From Halomonas stenophila (GTDB lineage: Bacteria > Pseudomonadota > Gammaproteobacteria > Pseudomonadales > Halomonadaceae): a stretch of 64,000 nucleotides of DNA. Both the position numbers and the translations under genes were made by a program. This document shows positions 37,341-45,308 of this stretch, one piece after another. The stretch is from contig NZ_JACHXR010000009.1 of NCBI RefSeq assembly GCF_014192275.1, forward strand, positions 1 through 64,000. The letters run 5' to 3'. The notes beneath the pieces are model-generated. The model was not told where the DNA came from, ran no database searches, and saw only the letters and a list, made by a program, of their open reading frames with translations. Position 1 is the stretch's first letter; every line of letters starts with the position of its first letter.

Positions 37341-37646
37341 ATGAGCACCTCATCCCCCGTGGCCACCCCACAGCGCAGCCTGCGGCAGTGCCTCTGCGAC
37401 ATGGCCGCCCTGCTCTACCGCGAGGGCCATGTCCTGGAAACCGTCTCGATCCCCGACCGAGGCCTCGACGCCCGTGCCCTCCGGCATCTGGATGCGGCCG
37501 ACCGGGATTGGCCCCGCAACCGGCACACCCTGGAAAGCAGCGGCGCCGCTACCTACAACGACCAGCAGCGCCTGGTGCTCACCGATCTCGGCCGCGAACT
37601 GCTGTTCAGCATGTTCGGCGCCGGGGCGGCGGATAGCCGCGCCTGA
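37341..37646 (+). CDS. Hypothetical 101-aa protein
   Basis: The protein begins MSTSSPVATPQRSLRQCLCD, continues MAALLYREGHVLETVSIP, and ends in LVLTDLGRELLFSMFGAG. It is soluble, without a family I recognise; Cys17 and Cys19 form a CxC. ATG 37341 has GAGGAGGG upstream at slightly long spacing. It is the only gene behind the palindromic promoter at 37263, and a hairpin follows its stop, so it forms a single-gene unit under tight control. Confidence 0.7.
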   Translation: MSTSSPVATPQRSLRQCLCDMAALLYREGHVLETVSIPDRGLDARALRHLDAADRDWPRNRHTLESSGAATYNDQQRLVLTDLGRELLFSMFGAGAADSRA

Positions 37647-37656
37647 GACGATGCCC

Positions 37657-37688
37657 ACGCGTGCGGCTCCCTGAGAGTCCGCACGCGT
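37657..37688 (+). terminator. Hairpin after the 37341 gene
   Basis: A 10-bp stem (ACGCGTGCGG and CCGCACGCGT) with a 12-base loop stands 11 bases after the stop. No T-run follows, so terminator function is likely but not certain. Confidence 0.55.
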
Positions 37689-37912
37689 CTCGGCCTTCCC
37701 CTACCGGCAGCGCATCACCGCGCGGCCTTTCACCCGAGGCCCCTCGGCCGCGACTCCGCCCCCGCCCTGCCCTCGACAACATCGGTCGACGCCGTCGGCA
37801 CAGACCGGCGATCGCCACACCCGGCGCCTTGTGCCAATTTAATGTCGCTTGATGTACGTTTCGCGGGCGCCGGATCACGGACACTCCTTTCAGGCTAACC
37901 CAGGAGGTCCCC

Positions 37913-38845
37913 ATGAACCGTAACGTCATTCTCACCTGTGCCGTCACCGGCGCCGGCGACACCGCCGGCAAGAACCCCAACGTGCCGGTCACGCCCCGGC
38001 AGATCGCCGATGACTGCATCGCCGCCGCCAAGGCCGGCGCCAGCGTCGCCCACATCCACGTGCGCGACCCCGAGACCGGCGGCATCAGCCACGCCACCGA
38101 GCACTTCCGCGAGGTGATGGAGCGGGTCCGCGAGGCGGGCACCGACATCGTCATGAACATCACCGCCGGCGGCGGCGGCGACTGGGTTCCGGACGCCGCG
38201 GACCCGACCCGCGGCGGCCCGGGCACCGACATCCAGACCCCGCGGGAGCGCCACGCGCCGGTGGGCGAACTGCTGCCCGAGCTGTGCACCCTGGACTGCG
38301 GCAGCCTCAACTTCGGCGACATGGTCTACGTCAACACCGCCGACTGGCTGCGCGAACACGCCCGCCTGGTGCAGGCCGCCGGGGTCAAGCCGGAGCTCGA
38401 GTGCTTCGACCTGGGCCACGTCTGGTTCGCCCGCCAGCTGCAGCAGGAGGGCCTGCTCGACGGCGACCCGCTGTTTCAGCTGTGCCTGGGCATCCCCTGG
38501 GGCGCCGAGGCCGATCCCGAGACCATGCTGGCGATGCGCAACAAGCTGCCGGAGAACGCCAACTGGGCGGCCTTCGGCATCGGCCGCCAGCAGATGCCCA
38601 TGGTCGCCCAGGCGATGCTGCTCGGCGGCCACGCCCGGGTCGGCCTGGAGGACAACCTCTACCTCGAGAAGGGCGTGATGGCGACCAACGCCCAGCTGGT
38701 CGAGAAGGCCGGCACCATCATCGAGAACCTCGGCGGCCGCCTCATGACCCCGGCCGAGACCCGCGCCCACCTGGCGCTGCGCGACCCGAGCACCGGCCAT
38801 ATCGTCAAGAAAACGCTCGAGACCGCCGCGGGGGGTGACGCATGA
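37913..38845 (+). CDS. cdhC: 3-dehydrocarnitine cleavage enzyme (BKACE, DUF849)
   Basis: A 310-aa zinc-dependent beta-keto acid cleavage enzyme, which condenses a beta-keto acid with acetyl-CoA to give acetoacetate and a new CoA ester. Zinc ligands His47 and His49 are in [13 protein letters not shown], and the Glu of NLYLEKGVM is the usual third. Next to carnitine dehydrogenase, the expected substrate is 3-dehydrocarnitine, giving betainyl-CoA. It overlaps the next gene by 4 bases. The symbol follows Pseudomonas usage. Confidence 0.92.
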   Translation: MNRNVILTCAVTGAGDTAGKNPNVPVTPRQIADDCIAAAKAGASVAHIHVRDPETGGISHATEHFREVMERVREAGTDIVMNITAGGGGDWVPDAADPTRGGPGTDIQTPRERHAPVGELLPELCTLDCGSLNFGDMVYVNTADWLREHARLVQAAGVKPELECFDLGHVWFARQLQQEGLLDGDPLFQLCLGIPWGAEADPETMLAMRNKLPENANWAAFGIGRQQMPMVAQAMLLGGHARVGLEDNLYLEKGVMATNAQLVEKAGTIIENLGGRLMTPAETRAHLALRDPSTGHIVKKTLETAAGGDA

Positions 38846-39798
38846 GCCGTCAACTCTCCGTCATCGGCACCGGCGTCATCGGCAACGGCTGGATCGCCCG
38901 GGCCCTGGCCCGGGGCTGGGACGTGGTCGCCTTCGACCCGGCCCCCGAGGCCGCCGAGCGCACCCGCACCTTCGTCGACAATGCCTGGCCGTCCCTCGAG
39001 ACACTCGGTCTCGCCGAGGGGGCCGACCCGGCACGGCTGACCTTCGTGAGCCGCCTCGAGGAGGCGGTGGCCGGCGCCGACCTGATCCAGGAGAACGTGC
39101 CCGAGCGCCTCGAGCTCAAGCGCGAGATCCTCGCCGCCATCGACGCCGCCGCGGATCCGAGCGCGATCATCGGCTCCTCCACCTCGGGCTTCAAGCCCAG
39201 CGACCTGCAGCGCGACTGCCGCTGGGTCCCTGGCCGGGTGATCGTCGCCCATCCCTTCAACCCGGTCTACCTGCTGCCGCTGGTGGAGCTGGTGGGCGGC
39301 GAGGCCACCGAGGCCAGCCACACCGAGCGGGCCCAGGCGCTCTACCAGGAACTGGCCATGCGCCCGCTGGTGGTGCGCCGCGAGATCGAGGGCCATATCG
39401 CCGACCGGCTGATGGAGGCGCTGTGGCGCGAGGCCCTGCACCTGGTCAACGACGGCGTGGCCACCACCGAGGAGGTGGACGCCGCCGTGGTCTACGGCTG
39501 CGGGCTGCGCTGGTCGCTGATGGGCACCTTCCTGACCTTCCACCTGGCCGGCGGCGAGCAGGGCATGCGCCATATGCTCGAGCAGTTCGGCCCGGCGCTG
39601 AAGCTGCCCTGGACCAGGCTCGAGGCCCCGGAGCTCACCGATGAGCTCATCGACAAGGTGGTCGCGGGCTGCGAGTACCAGGCCGCCGACCGCCCGGTGG
39701 CCGAGCTCGACCGCCGCCGCGATGCTTTCCTGGTCGAGCTGCTCGACCTGGTGCAGAAGTACTGGCCCGAGGCCGAGGGCCTGGAGGGACGCATCTGA
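38842..39798 (+). CDS. cdhA: L-carnitine dehydrogenase
   Basis: A 318-aa member of the 3-hydroxyacyl-CoA dehydrogenase superfamily. The Rossmann motif [20 protein letters not shown] is at about residues 8-27. [20 protein letters not shown] carries the catalytic His, and [20 protein letters not shown] is typical of carnitine dehydrogenases. It oxidises L-carnitine to 3-dehydrocarnitine with NAD. In some rhizobia this domain is fused to a thioesterase; here the thioesterase is the next gene, overlapping by one base. Confidence 0.93.
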   Translation: MSRQLSVIGTGVIGNGWIARALARGWDVVAFDPAPEAAERTRTFVDNAWPSLETLGLAEGADPARLTFVSRLEEAVAGADLIQENVPERLELKREILAAIDAAADPSAIIGSSTSGFKPSDLQRDCRWVPGRVIVAHPFNPVYLLPLVELVGGEATEASHTERAQALYQELAMRPLVVRREIEGHIADRLMEALWREALHLVNDGVATTEEVDAAVVYGCGLRWSLMGTFLTFHLAGGEQGMRHMLEQFGPALKLPWTRLEAPELTDELIDKVVAGCEYQAADRPVAELDRRRDAFLVELLDLVQKYWPEAEGLEGRI

Positions 39799-40259
39799 TG
39801 GCACTGCTCGAGACCCGCGTCGCCCCGCAGTGGGTCGACTACAACGGCCACATGAACGACGCCGAGTACGCCCGGGTGTTCTCCCTGGGCGTGGAGGCGC
39901 TGATGGATGCCATCGGCCTCGACGCGGCCGGCCGGCGCCGCCACGGCTACACCATCTACACCCTGGAGACCCACCTCTGCTACCGCCGCGAGGCCCACGA
40001 GGGCCAGCCGCTGGCGGTCGAGGTGACGGTGCTGGACCGCGATGCCAAGCGCCTGCACGTGTTCTTCGAGCTGCGCGACGGCGAGGGCATCCTGCTGGCC
40101 ACCAGCGAGCAGATGCTGATGGGCATCGACAGCGAGGCCGGCCGTCCCGCGCCCTTCCCGGAGGCCGTGGCAACCGCCATCGGCGCGCTGCCGGCAGCGG
40201 CCGCCGATGCCTGGCCGGAACTCGCCGGTCGCCGCATCGGCCTGCCCGCCGGGCGCTGA
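39798..40259 (+). CDS. cdhB: Hotdog-fold thioesterase (betainyl-CoA thioesterase)
   Basis: A 153-aa 4HBT-like thioesterase. QWVDYNGHMNDAEYARVFSLG contains the family's catalytic-region pattern, and LETHLCYRREAHEGQPLAVE follows. In context it should hydrolyse betainyl-CoA to glycine betaine and CoA, completing carnitine breakdown to betaine. It overlaps the dehydrogenase and ends the three-gene operon. Confidence 0.9.
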   Translation: MALLETRVAPQWVDYNGHMNDAEYARVFSLGVEALMDAIGLDAAGRRRHGYTIYTLETHLCYRREAHEGQPLAVEVTVLDRDAKRLHVFFELRDGEGILLATSEQMLMGIDSEAGRPAPFPEAVATAIGALPAAAADAWPELAGRRIGLPAGR

Positions 40260-40570
40260 CGATCACACCCCGAAAGTATTGAGCTTTCCCGGCGACAAGC
40301 CTGCGCGAGGGCGCTGTAAACCCTTCCATGGGCGCTACTTTTGCCGTCCATGGCAAAAGACCCTCGCTCCGACTTGTCCCCGGCGCTCATCCCCTCAGGC
40401 ATTTGGACAGCAACTCTTCTAGACAAATAACCGCCCGGCCGGCGCCGGGCGGACCACGGGATCGCCGGCCCGAGGCCCGGCCCAAGAGGAAACGGCTTAT
40501 CGCTACCCCAACGCCCCCCACACCCCCGGCGCGCGACGCGCGCCCGCACACCGAGACGACCACGGACTAC
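40260..40570 (+). promoter_or_regulatory. Leader region of the BCCT gene
   Basis: There is no gene in these 311 bases. TGGACA (40404-40409) and TAGACA (40420-40425) form a short direct repeat of the kind AraC-type regulators bind, just upstream of a less GC-rich stretch that could be a promoter. Confidence is low; the spacing of 16 is shorter than the usual 20-21. Confidence 0.3.
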
Positions 40571-42169
40571 ATGGTGACCGAGCTGTCCCAGAGCGGGCTC
40601 TTCCAGGGCATGCATCGCGGCATGACCATCACCTCGGCCTGCCTGGTACTGGCGTTCGTGCTGTTCACCGGACTCGGCTCCGATGTGGCCGGCAGCGTCT
40701 TCGGCACGGCCCGAGGCTGGATCGAGAGCACCTTCAGCGGCTACTACCTGGTCACCGTGATGCTGCTGCTGGCCGTCTGTGCGGTCATCGTCGTCAGCCG
40801 CCATGGCAGCATCCGCCTCGGCCCCGACGACAGTCGCCCGGCGTTCAGCAACTTCGCCTGGTTCTCGATGCTGTTCTCCGCCGGCATCGGCATCGGCATC
40901 CTGTTCTTCGGCGTCGCCGAGCCCGTCTTCTACCTGGATGACAGCGGCGCCTTCGGCTACCCCAACAACCCCCACGCCGACATGGCCGGCGCCACGACCC
41001 TGGGCCATGAGCGGGCCATCGACGCCCTGCGTGTCTCGGTCTTCCACTGGGGGCTGCACGGCTGGGCCATCTACGTGATCGTCGGCCTGTCGCTGGCCTA
41101 TTTCGCCTATCGCAAGGGGTTGCCGCTGGCGCTTCGCTCCGCGCTCTATCCCTTTATCGGCGAGCGCATCTACGGGCCGATCGGCCATGCGGTCGACATC
41201 CTCGGGGTGCTGGGCTGCGTCTTCGGTGTGGCCACCTCGCTGGGCCTCGGCGTCAGCCAGATGGCCGTGGGCCTGGAGCGGCTGGTCGGCATCAGCGACG
41301 GCCTGGAGACGCAACTGGTGCTGATCGCGGTGATCTCGGCCGTCTCCATCCTCTCGGTGGTGTCCGGCGTCCAGAAGGGCATCAAGATCATCTCCGAGCT
41401 CAATATCTGGGTCTCGGTGCTGGTGGTCGGCGCCTTCCTGCTCGGCGGCCCCACCCTGTGGCTGGTCCAGGCCTTCGGCGAGACCCTGCTCGACTACGCC
41501 GCCAACTTCATCCCCATGGGCCTGTGGTACGCCGACGAGCCCGGCCCAGCCGCCTGGCAGCAAGCCTGGACCATCTTCTACTGGGGCTGGTGGCTGGCCT
41601 GGGCGCCCTTCGTCGGGCTGTTCATCGCCCGCATCTCCCGGGGCCGCACCCTGCGCGAGTTCGTGCTCGGCGTGCTGCTGGTGCCGACCCTGATCATCTT
41701 CGTCTGGCTGGTCATCTTCGGCGGCAACGCGCTGCACCAGGAGCTCGACGCCGCGGGCAACGCGGGCATCATCGAGCTGGTCAATGCCTGGGACCTCCCG
41801 GCCGCCCTGTTCGCCAGCGCCGACGGCATCGCCGGCACCGGTACCCTCGGCTGGCTGCTCTCGGCGATGATGGTCTTCCTGCTGATGAGCTGGTTCGTCA
41901 CCTCCTCGGATTCCGGCACCCTGGTGCTGACCACCATCCTGTCGCTGGGCAACGACGAGCCGCCCCAGCGTTTCCGGGTCTTCTGGGGGGTGGTGATCGG
42001 CCTGGTGGCCGCCGTGCTGCTGGTGGCCGGCGGTCTCAAGGCGTTGCAGACGGCGCTGATCGCCGCGGCACTTCCGCTGAGCGGGGTCATCCTGATCATG
42101 ACCGCCGGGGTGCTGGTCTCGCTGGTGCGTGAATCGCGCCAGACCCGGCCGGCGATCGAACGGGGCTGA
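40571..42169 (+). CDS. BCCT family transporter (betaine/carnitine/choline)
   Basis: A 532-aa sodium- or proton-coupled carrier with 12 membrane helices. The glycine-rich helix is GIGIGILFFGVAEPVFYL. The aromatic substrate box WGLHGWAIYVIVGLSLAYF and FYWGWWLAWAPFVGLFIARISRGRT are diagnostic. Position behind the carnitine genes suggests carnitine or gamma-butyrobetaine uptake. ATG 40571 is chosen because the first helix starts soon after; the upstream extension is not hydrophobic. It ends at a strong terminator. Confidence 0.95.
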   Translation: MVTELSQSGLFQGMHRGMTITSACLVLAFVLFTGLGSDVAGSVFGTARGWIESTFSGYYLVTVMLLLAVCAVIVVSRHGSIRLGPDDSRPAFSNFAWFSMLFSAGIGIGILFFGVAEPVFYLDDSGAFGYPNNPHADMAGATTLGHERAIDALRVSVFHWGLHGWAIYVIVGLSLAYFAYRKGLPLALRSALYPFIGERIYGPIGHAVDILGVLGCVFGVATSLGLGVSQMAVGLERLVGISDGLETQLVLIAVISAVSILSVVSGVQKGIKIISELNIWVSVLVVGAFLLGGPTLWLVQAFGETLLDYAANFIPMGLWYADEPGPAAWQQAWTIFYWGWWLAWAPFVGLFIARISRGRTLREFVLGVLLVPTLIIFVWLVIFGGNALHQELDAAGNAGIIELVNAWDLPAALFASADGIAGTGTLGWLLSAMMVFLLMSWFVTSSDSGTLVLTTILSLGNDEPPQRFRVFWGVVIGLVAAVLLVAGGLKALQTALIAAALPLSGVILIMTAGVLVSLVRESRQTRPAIERG

Positions 42170-42188
42170 TGCCGAGGCACCCACAAAC

Positions 42189-42224
42189 AGGCCCGCCCCG
42201 GAAGACATCCGGGGCGGGCCTTTT
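42189..42224. terminator. Terminator between convergent BCCT and Gly/Glu/His-rich genes
   Basis: A 13-bp perfect stem (42189-42201 with 42209-42221), loop AAGACAT, and a T4 tail on the plus strand. It should stop transcription from the BCCT side, and possibly from both. Confidence 0.95.
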
Positions 42225-42273
42225 GATTGACGAGGGAAGCCCCTCCGAGGCGCCGCTCGGCGGCGCCAATGGC

Positions 42274-43377
42274 TCAGTAGCGGCCGAGCAACGATTCCAG
42301 CTTGAAGGTGCTGGACGACAGCTCACCGTAGCTCATCACCGGGGCCTCGGGCGCCTCCGCGGAAGGCCAGGCCGCCATCGCCTCGTCATAGGCCGCCATC
42401 AGTTCCTCGTAGGCCGCCTCGTCGCTGGCCTGGAAGAGTTCGGCCTGCTGTTCGAGCTGCGCCTTGGCGGTCAGCATGAAACCACGCCCGTCCTGGTACT
42501 CCGGCACGTTGACGAACTGGCCGTCGTCCACGGCTTCCTCGTACTCATGCACCGCCTGGCGCAGCAAGGCCAGCTGGACGCGACCCTGGAAGGCTACATC
42601 CTCGCGCAGCTCACCATCGACGTCCTGCATAGCGGTGTCGATGGCGGCCAGGGCGGCCTGGTAGGCGCCGGCATGCTCCCCCCACTCGCCGCCCTCGCGA
42701 GCCTGATCGGCCAGGGCCTGGAGCGTATCCTCGAATGGCGCAACGCCACGGGTCTCGAAGGCCGGCTCCAGGGGCTCGTAGTGCTCCTGAAGGGGATGGC
42801 CGAAGTGCGGCTGGGCAGCGGTCTGCTCGCCGGCCTGGTAGAGCTCCCGGGCGACGGCCAGGTGGCCCTTCATCATGGCCAGGTTGGTGTAGTAGACGCC
42901 GGGGTTGCTGGCGTCGATGGCATGGCCGGCTTCGCCACCTTCGCCACCTTCGCCACCTTCACCACCTTCACCACCTTCACCGCCTTCGCCGCCTTCACCA
43001 CCGGCGGAGGCATTCAGGTAGGCGAACACCGCGAAGGGATCGGCCGCGGCGCTGCCTTCGCCACCTTCGCCACCTTCGCCACCTTCACCACCTTCCTGGT
43101 GGTGGCCGGCTTCACCGCCCTCGCCGCCTTCACCACCTTCCTGGTGGTGGCCGGCTTCGCCACCCTCGCCGCCTTCGCCACCTTCGTGGTGGTGGCCGGC
43201 TTCGCCACCCTCGGCGCCTTCGCCACCTTCACCGCCATGGTCGGCGTAGGCGAGCATCAAGCTGTCGGGGCCCTGGGTGTAGTCGGCCGGTGCCTCGGCC
43301 CAGCTGGCCGCGCTGGTGCCCAGCAGAACGGAGGCACCGACGCCGACCCAAATCTTGGTGCGGGTATTGTTGGACAT
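42274..43377 (-). CDS. Exported Gly/Glu/His repeat protein
   Basis: A 367-aa protein. A signal peptide (MSNNTRTKIWVGVGASVLLG, cleaved after SWA) is followed by about 100 residues of GGEGGE tripeptides, with three inserted GGEAGHHxEGG units (about 55-110) and a second GGE run (about 130-150). The C-terminal ~215 residues are globular and helical (NLAMMKGHLAVARELYQAGE, HFGHPLQEHYEPL, LQALADQAREGG). The His-His pairs amid acidic repeats suggest metal binding. It is divergent from a PiuC-type iron-linked dioxygenase. I do not know a characterised homologue. Confidence 0.85.
   Translation of the reverse strand: MSNNTRTKIWVGVGASVLLGTSAASWAEAPADYTQGPDSLMLAYADHGGEGGEGAEGGEAGHHHEGGEGGEGGEAGHHQEGGEGGEGGEAGHHQEGGEGGEGGEGGEGSAAADPFAVFAYLNASAGGEGGEGGEGGEGGEGGEGGEGGEAGHAIDASNPGVYYTNLAMMKGHLAVARELYQAGEQTAAQPHFGHPLQEHYEPLEPAFETRGVAPFEDTLQALADQAREGGEWGEHAGAYQAALAAIDTAMQDVDGELREDVAFQGRVQLALLRQAVHEYEEAVDDGQFVNVPEYQDGRGFMLTAKAQLEQQAELFQASDEAAYEELMAAYDEAMAAWPSAEAPEAPVMSYGELSSSTFKLESLLGRY
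42922..43241 (-). repeat. Tandem 9-bp coding repeats (GGE units)
   Basis: Runs of a 9-base unit (GGCGAAGGT and variants) encode Gly-Glu-Gly triplets. A larger unit of 57 bases containing the HHQ insert is repeated almost exactly twice, at about 43060-43180. Repeats of this purity expand or contract easily, so length may differ between strains. Confidence 0.9.
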
Positions 43378-43527
43378 GCGGTTTTCCTTGTGTAAAGGGA
43401 TTGCCAGGACGCTCGGCCACGCTGGCCGACTCGGTCAACGGCATAGATTGCCGACTGCGAAAGTTTAATGCAAACCATTCACAGCCGTTTATAATTGGCA
43501 GTCGTTTTCTCGACTGGAGCACCTACC
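43378..43527 (+). promoter_or_regulatory. Divergent promoter region with possible Fur-like site
   Basis: A perfect TATAAT lies at 43490-43495 before the PiuC-type gene. Upstream, AATGCAAACCATTCACA (43467-43483) resembles a Fur box in its AATGnnnnnCATT framework and would cover the -35 zone. The match is partial. Confidence 0.35.
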
Positions 43528-44202
43528 GTGATCCTTTGCATCGACCAGGTCATTTCGCCGGAGCTGCTCGGGCGGGTACAGGCCACCCTGGCCGACAGCG
43601 CCTTCCGGGACGGCCGGGAAACCGCCGGCTGGCATGCCCGCACCGTCAAGCAGAACGAGCAGGCCGACGGCCGCCAGCCCGAGGTGGTCGCCCTGCGTGA
43701 GGAACTGGCCTCGGCGCTGCAACGCCACCCGCTGTTCCAGATGGCCGCCCGCCCGCGACGCATGAAGCCGCTGATGTTCAGCCGCTATCAGAAGGGCATG
43801 AGCTACGGCAACCATGTCGATGATGCGATCATGGCCACCCCCCAGGGCACCATGCGCACCGACCTGTCGTTCACCCTCTTCCTCAACGACCCGGACGACT
43901 ACGAGGGCGGCGCGCTGCTGATCGACTCCACCGCCGGGGAGCAGACCTACAAGCTGCCCGCCGGCGCCCTGATCCTCTATCCCTCGTCCACCCTGCACCG
44001 GGTCGAGCCCATCACTCGAGGCGAGCGACTGGCCGCCGTGGGCTGGGCGCAGAGCCAGGTGCGCGACCCGCAGCAGCGGGAGGTCCTCTTCGACCTGGAT
44101 ACCACCCGGCGCCAGGAATTCGAGGCCCATGGCAAGACCCGCACCTTCGACATGCTGTCGAAGAGCCTGGCCAACCTGCTGCGCATGTGGGCGGAGATCT
44201 AG
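43528..44202 (+). CDS. PiuC/YbiX-type Fe(II)/2-oxoglutarate hydroxylase
   Basis: A 224-aa PKHD-type dioxygenase. The iron ligands are His96 and Asp98 (YGNHVDDAIM) and His157 (SSTLHRVEPIT), with Arg167 for 2-oxoglutarate. YPSSTLHRVEPITRGERLAA is the family block. PiuC proteins usually sit beside TonB siderophore receptors and respond to iron. The start is GTG 43528 with a GGAG site; ATG 43495 upstream lies over the -10 box. It overlaps the convergent regulator by 4 bases. Confidence 0.92.
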   Translation: MILCIDQVISPELLGRVQATLADSAFRDGRETAGWHARTVKQNEQADGRQPEVVALREELASALQRHPLFQMAARPRRMKPLMFSRYQKGMSYGNHVDDAIMATPQGTMRTDLSFTLFLNDPDDYEGGALLIDSTAGEQTYKLPAGALILYPSSTLHRVEPITRGERLAAVGWAQSQVRDPQQREVLFDLDTTRRQEFEAHGKTRTFDMLSKSLANLLRMWAEI

Positions 44203-45161
44203 GACCGCCGGGCTTGTCGCGGGGAGAGGCCGTACCGGCCTCGGAAGGCTCGCGCGAAGCTCGAGCCGGAGGTGAAGCCACAGGCCAGCCCCACCGCCAG
44301 GATGTCCAGGTCGGTCTCCTCCAGCAGATGGCGGGCGCGCTCCAGTCGCAGGCCCAGGTACCAGTCCCGGGGCGACTGGCCCAGCTCCTGGTCGAAGAGG
44401 CGTTGCAGGTGGCGGGGGGAGATGCCGCTGCGCCTGGCCACCTCGGCGAGCGGCAACGGCGTCTCCAGATGCTGCTCCATCAGGTCCACGGCATCCACCA
44501 GGCGGCGACGATGCGTGCCCAGCCGACGGGCGAGGGTCATGCGCTGCTGGTCACGGCGGGTGCGGATGCGCTCGTGCACCAGCTGCTCGGAGACGTCGAT
44601 GGCCAGTGGGTGCCCGTAGCGGCGCGCGATCACGTCGAGCGCCATGTCCATGGCCGCGGCTCCTCCGGCACAGGAGAAGCGACGACGGCCAAGCTCGAAG
44701 AGCTCGTCGGACGTGGCGATGGCCGGGAAGCGCTCCTGGAAGGCCGGCAGGCTCTCCCAGTGCAGGGTGACCCGCTCGCCGTCCAGCAGGCCCGCCGCCG
44801 CGAGCAGGAAGCAACCGGTATCGAGACCGCCCAGCACACAGCCGGCCCCGTCCAGACGATGCAGCCAGCGCATCAGCGCGCGACTCAGGTAACGGTCAGG
44901 ATCGAAGCCGCTGCACACCGCCAGGGACGGCAGGTGGGTCACCTGGTGAATGGCTCGGTCGGCCAGCAGGGTCATGCCGTTGGAGGCCGTGACCGGGCCG
45001 CCATCCTCGCTGATCAGGGTCCACTCGAACAGCGGGCGACCACTGATGCGATTGGCGATGCGCAGCGGCTCGACGGCCGAGAAGAAGGCCATCATCGAGA
45101 AGCGCGGCAGCAGCAGGAAGCCGACCGGTTCGGGCGTGGGTCCGGAGTAGTCGAGGCGCAT
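44199..45161 (-). CDS. GATase1-like AraC family regulator (GlxA type), paralogue 1
   Basis: A 320-aa regulator. The N-terminal DJ-1/GATase1 domain (FLLLPRFSMMAFFSAVEPLR; LGGLDTGCFLLAAAGLLDGE) senses a metabolite or partner. The C-terminal pair of AraC helix-turn-helices is PLAEVARRSGISPRHLQRLF and ILAVGLACGFTSGSSFARAF. The group includes GbdR, CdhR, SouR and ArgR, which control betaine, carnitine, sarcosine and arginine use. It is closely similar to the regulator at 48505; together they flank the TRAP operon. Confidence 0.93.
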   Translation of the reverse strand: MRLDYSGPTPEPVGFLLLPRFSMMAFFSAVEPLRIANRISGRPLFEWTLISEDGGPVTASNGMTLLADRAIHQVTHLPSLAVCSGFDPDRYLSRALMRWLHRLDGAGCVLGGLDTGCFLLAAAGLLDGERVTLHWESLPAFQERFPAIATSDELFELGRRRFSCAGGAAAMDMALDVIARRYGHPLAIDVSEQLVHERIRTRRDQQRMTLARRLGTHRRRLVDAVDLMEQHLETPLPLAEVARRSGISPRHLQRLFDQELGQSPRDWYLGLRLERARHLLEETDLDILAVGLACGFTSGSSFARAFRGRYGLSPRQARRS

Positions 45162-45182
45162 GAGAGGGGCGGCTGACGGAAC

Positions 45183-45209
45183 AGGGGCCGGTCATGATGA
45201 CCGGCCCCT
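45183..45209. terminator. Perfect 13-bp hairpin between TRAP operon and regulator
   Basis: AGGGGCCGGTCAT pairs with ATGACCGGCCCCT around a single-base centre. No T-run follows. It lies 22 bases upstream of the regulator's start codon and ~100 bases past dctM, so it could be a terminator, an operator, or both. Confidence 0.5.
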
Positions 45210-45308
45210 GGCGTCACGGCAAGGCGAGATTGCCCGCCACGGGCCTTCCCGGCTCCCCACCGGATGCGCCACCTGGCGTCGAGACCCGTTGGGGCCCATT
45301 CGCTCCCG

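Noticed and set aside
39980-42208. A 742-codon minus-strand ORF
   Set aside because: It is antisense to the thioesterase and BCCT genes, with shadow-type low-complexity composition.
42922-43241. A CRISPR array
   Set aside because: The repeats are contiguous 9-bp coding units in frame with a secreted protein; there are no unique spacers and no cas genes.
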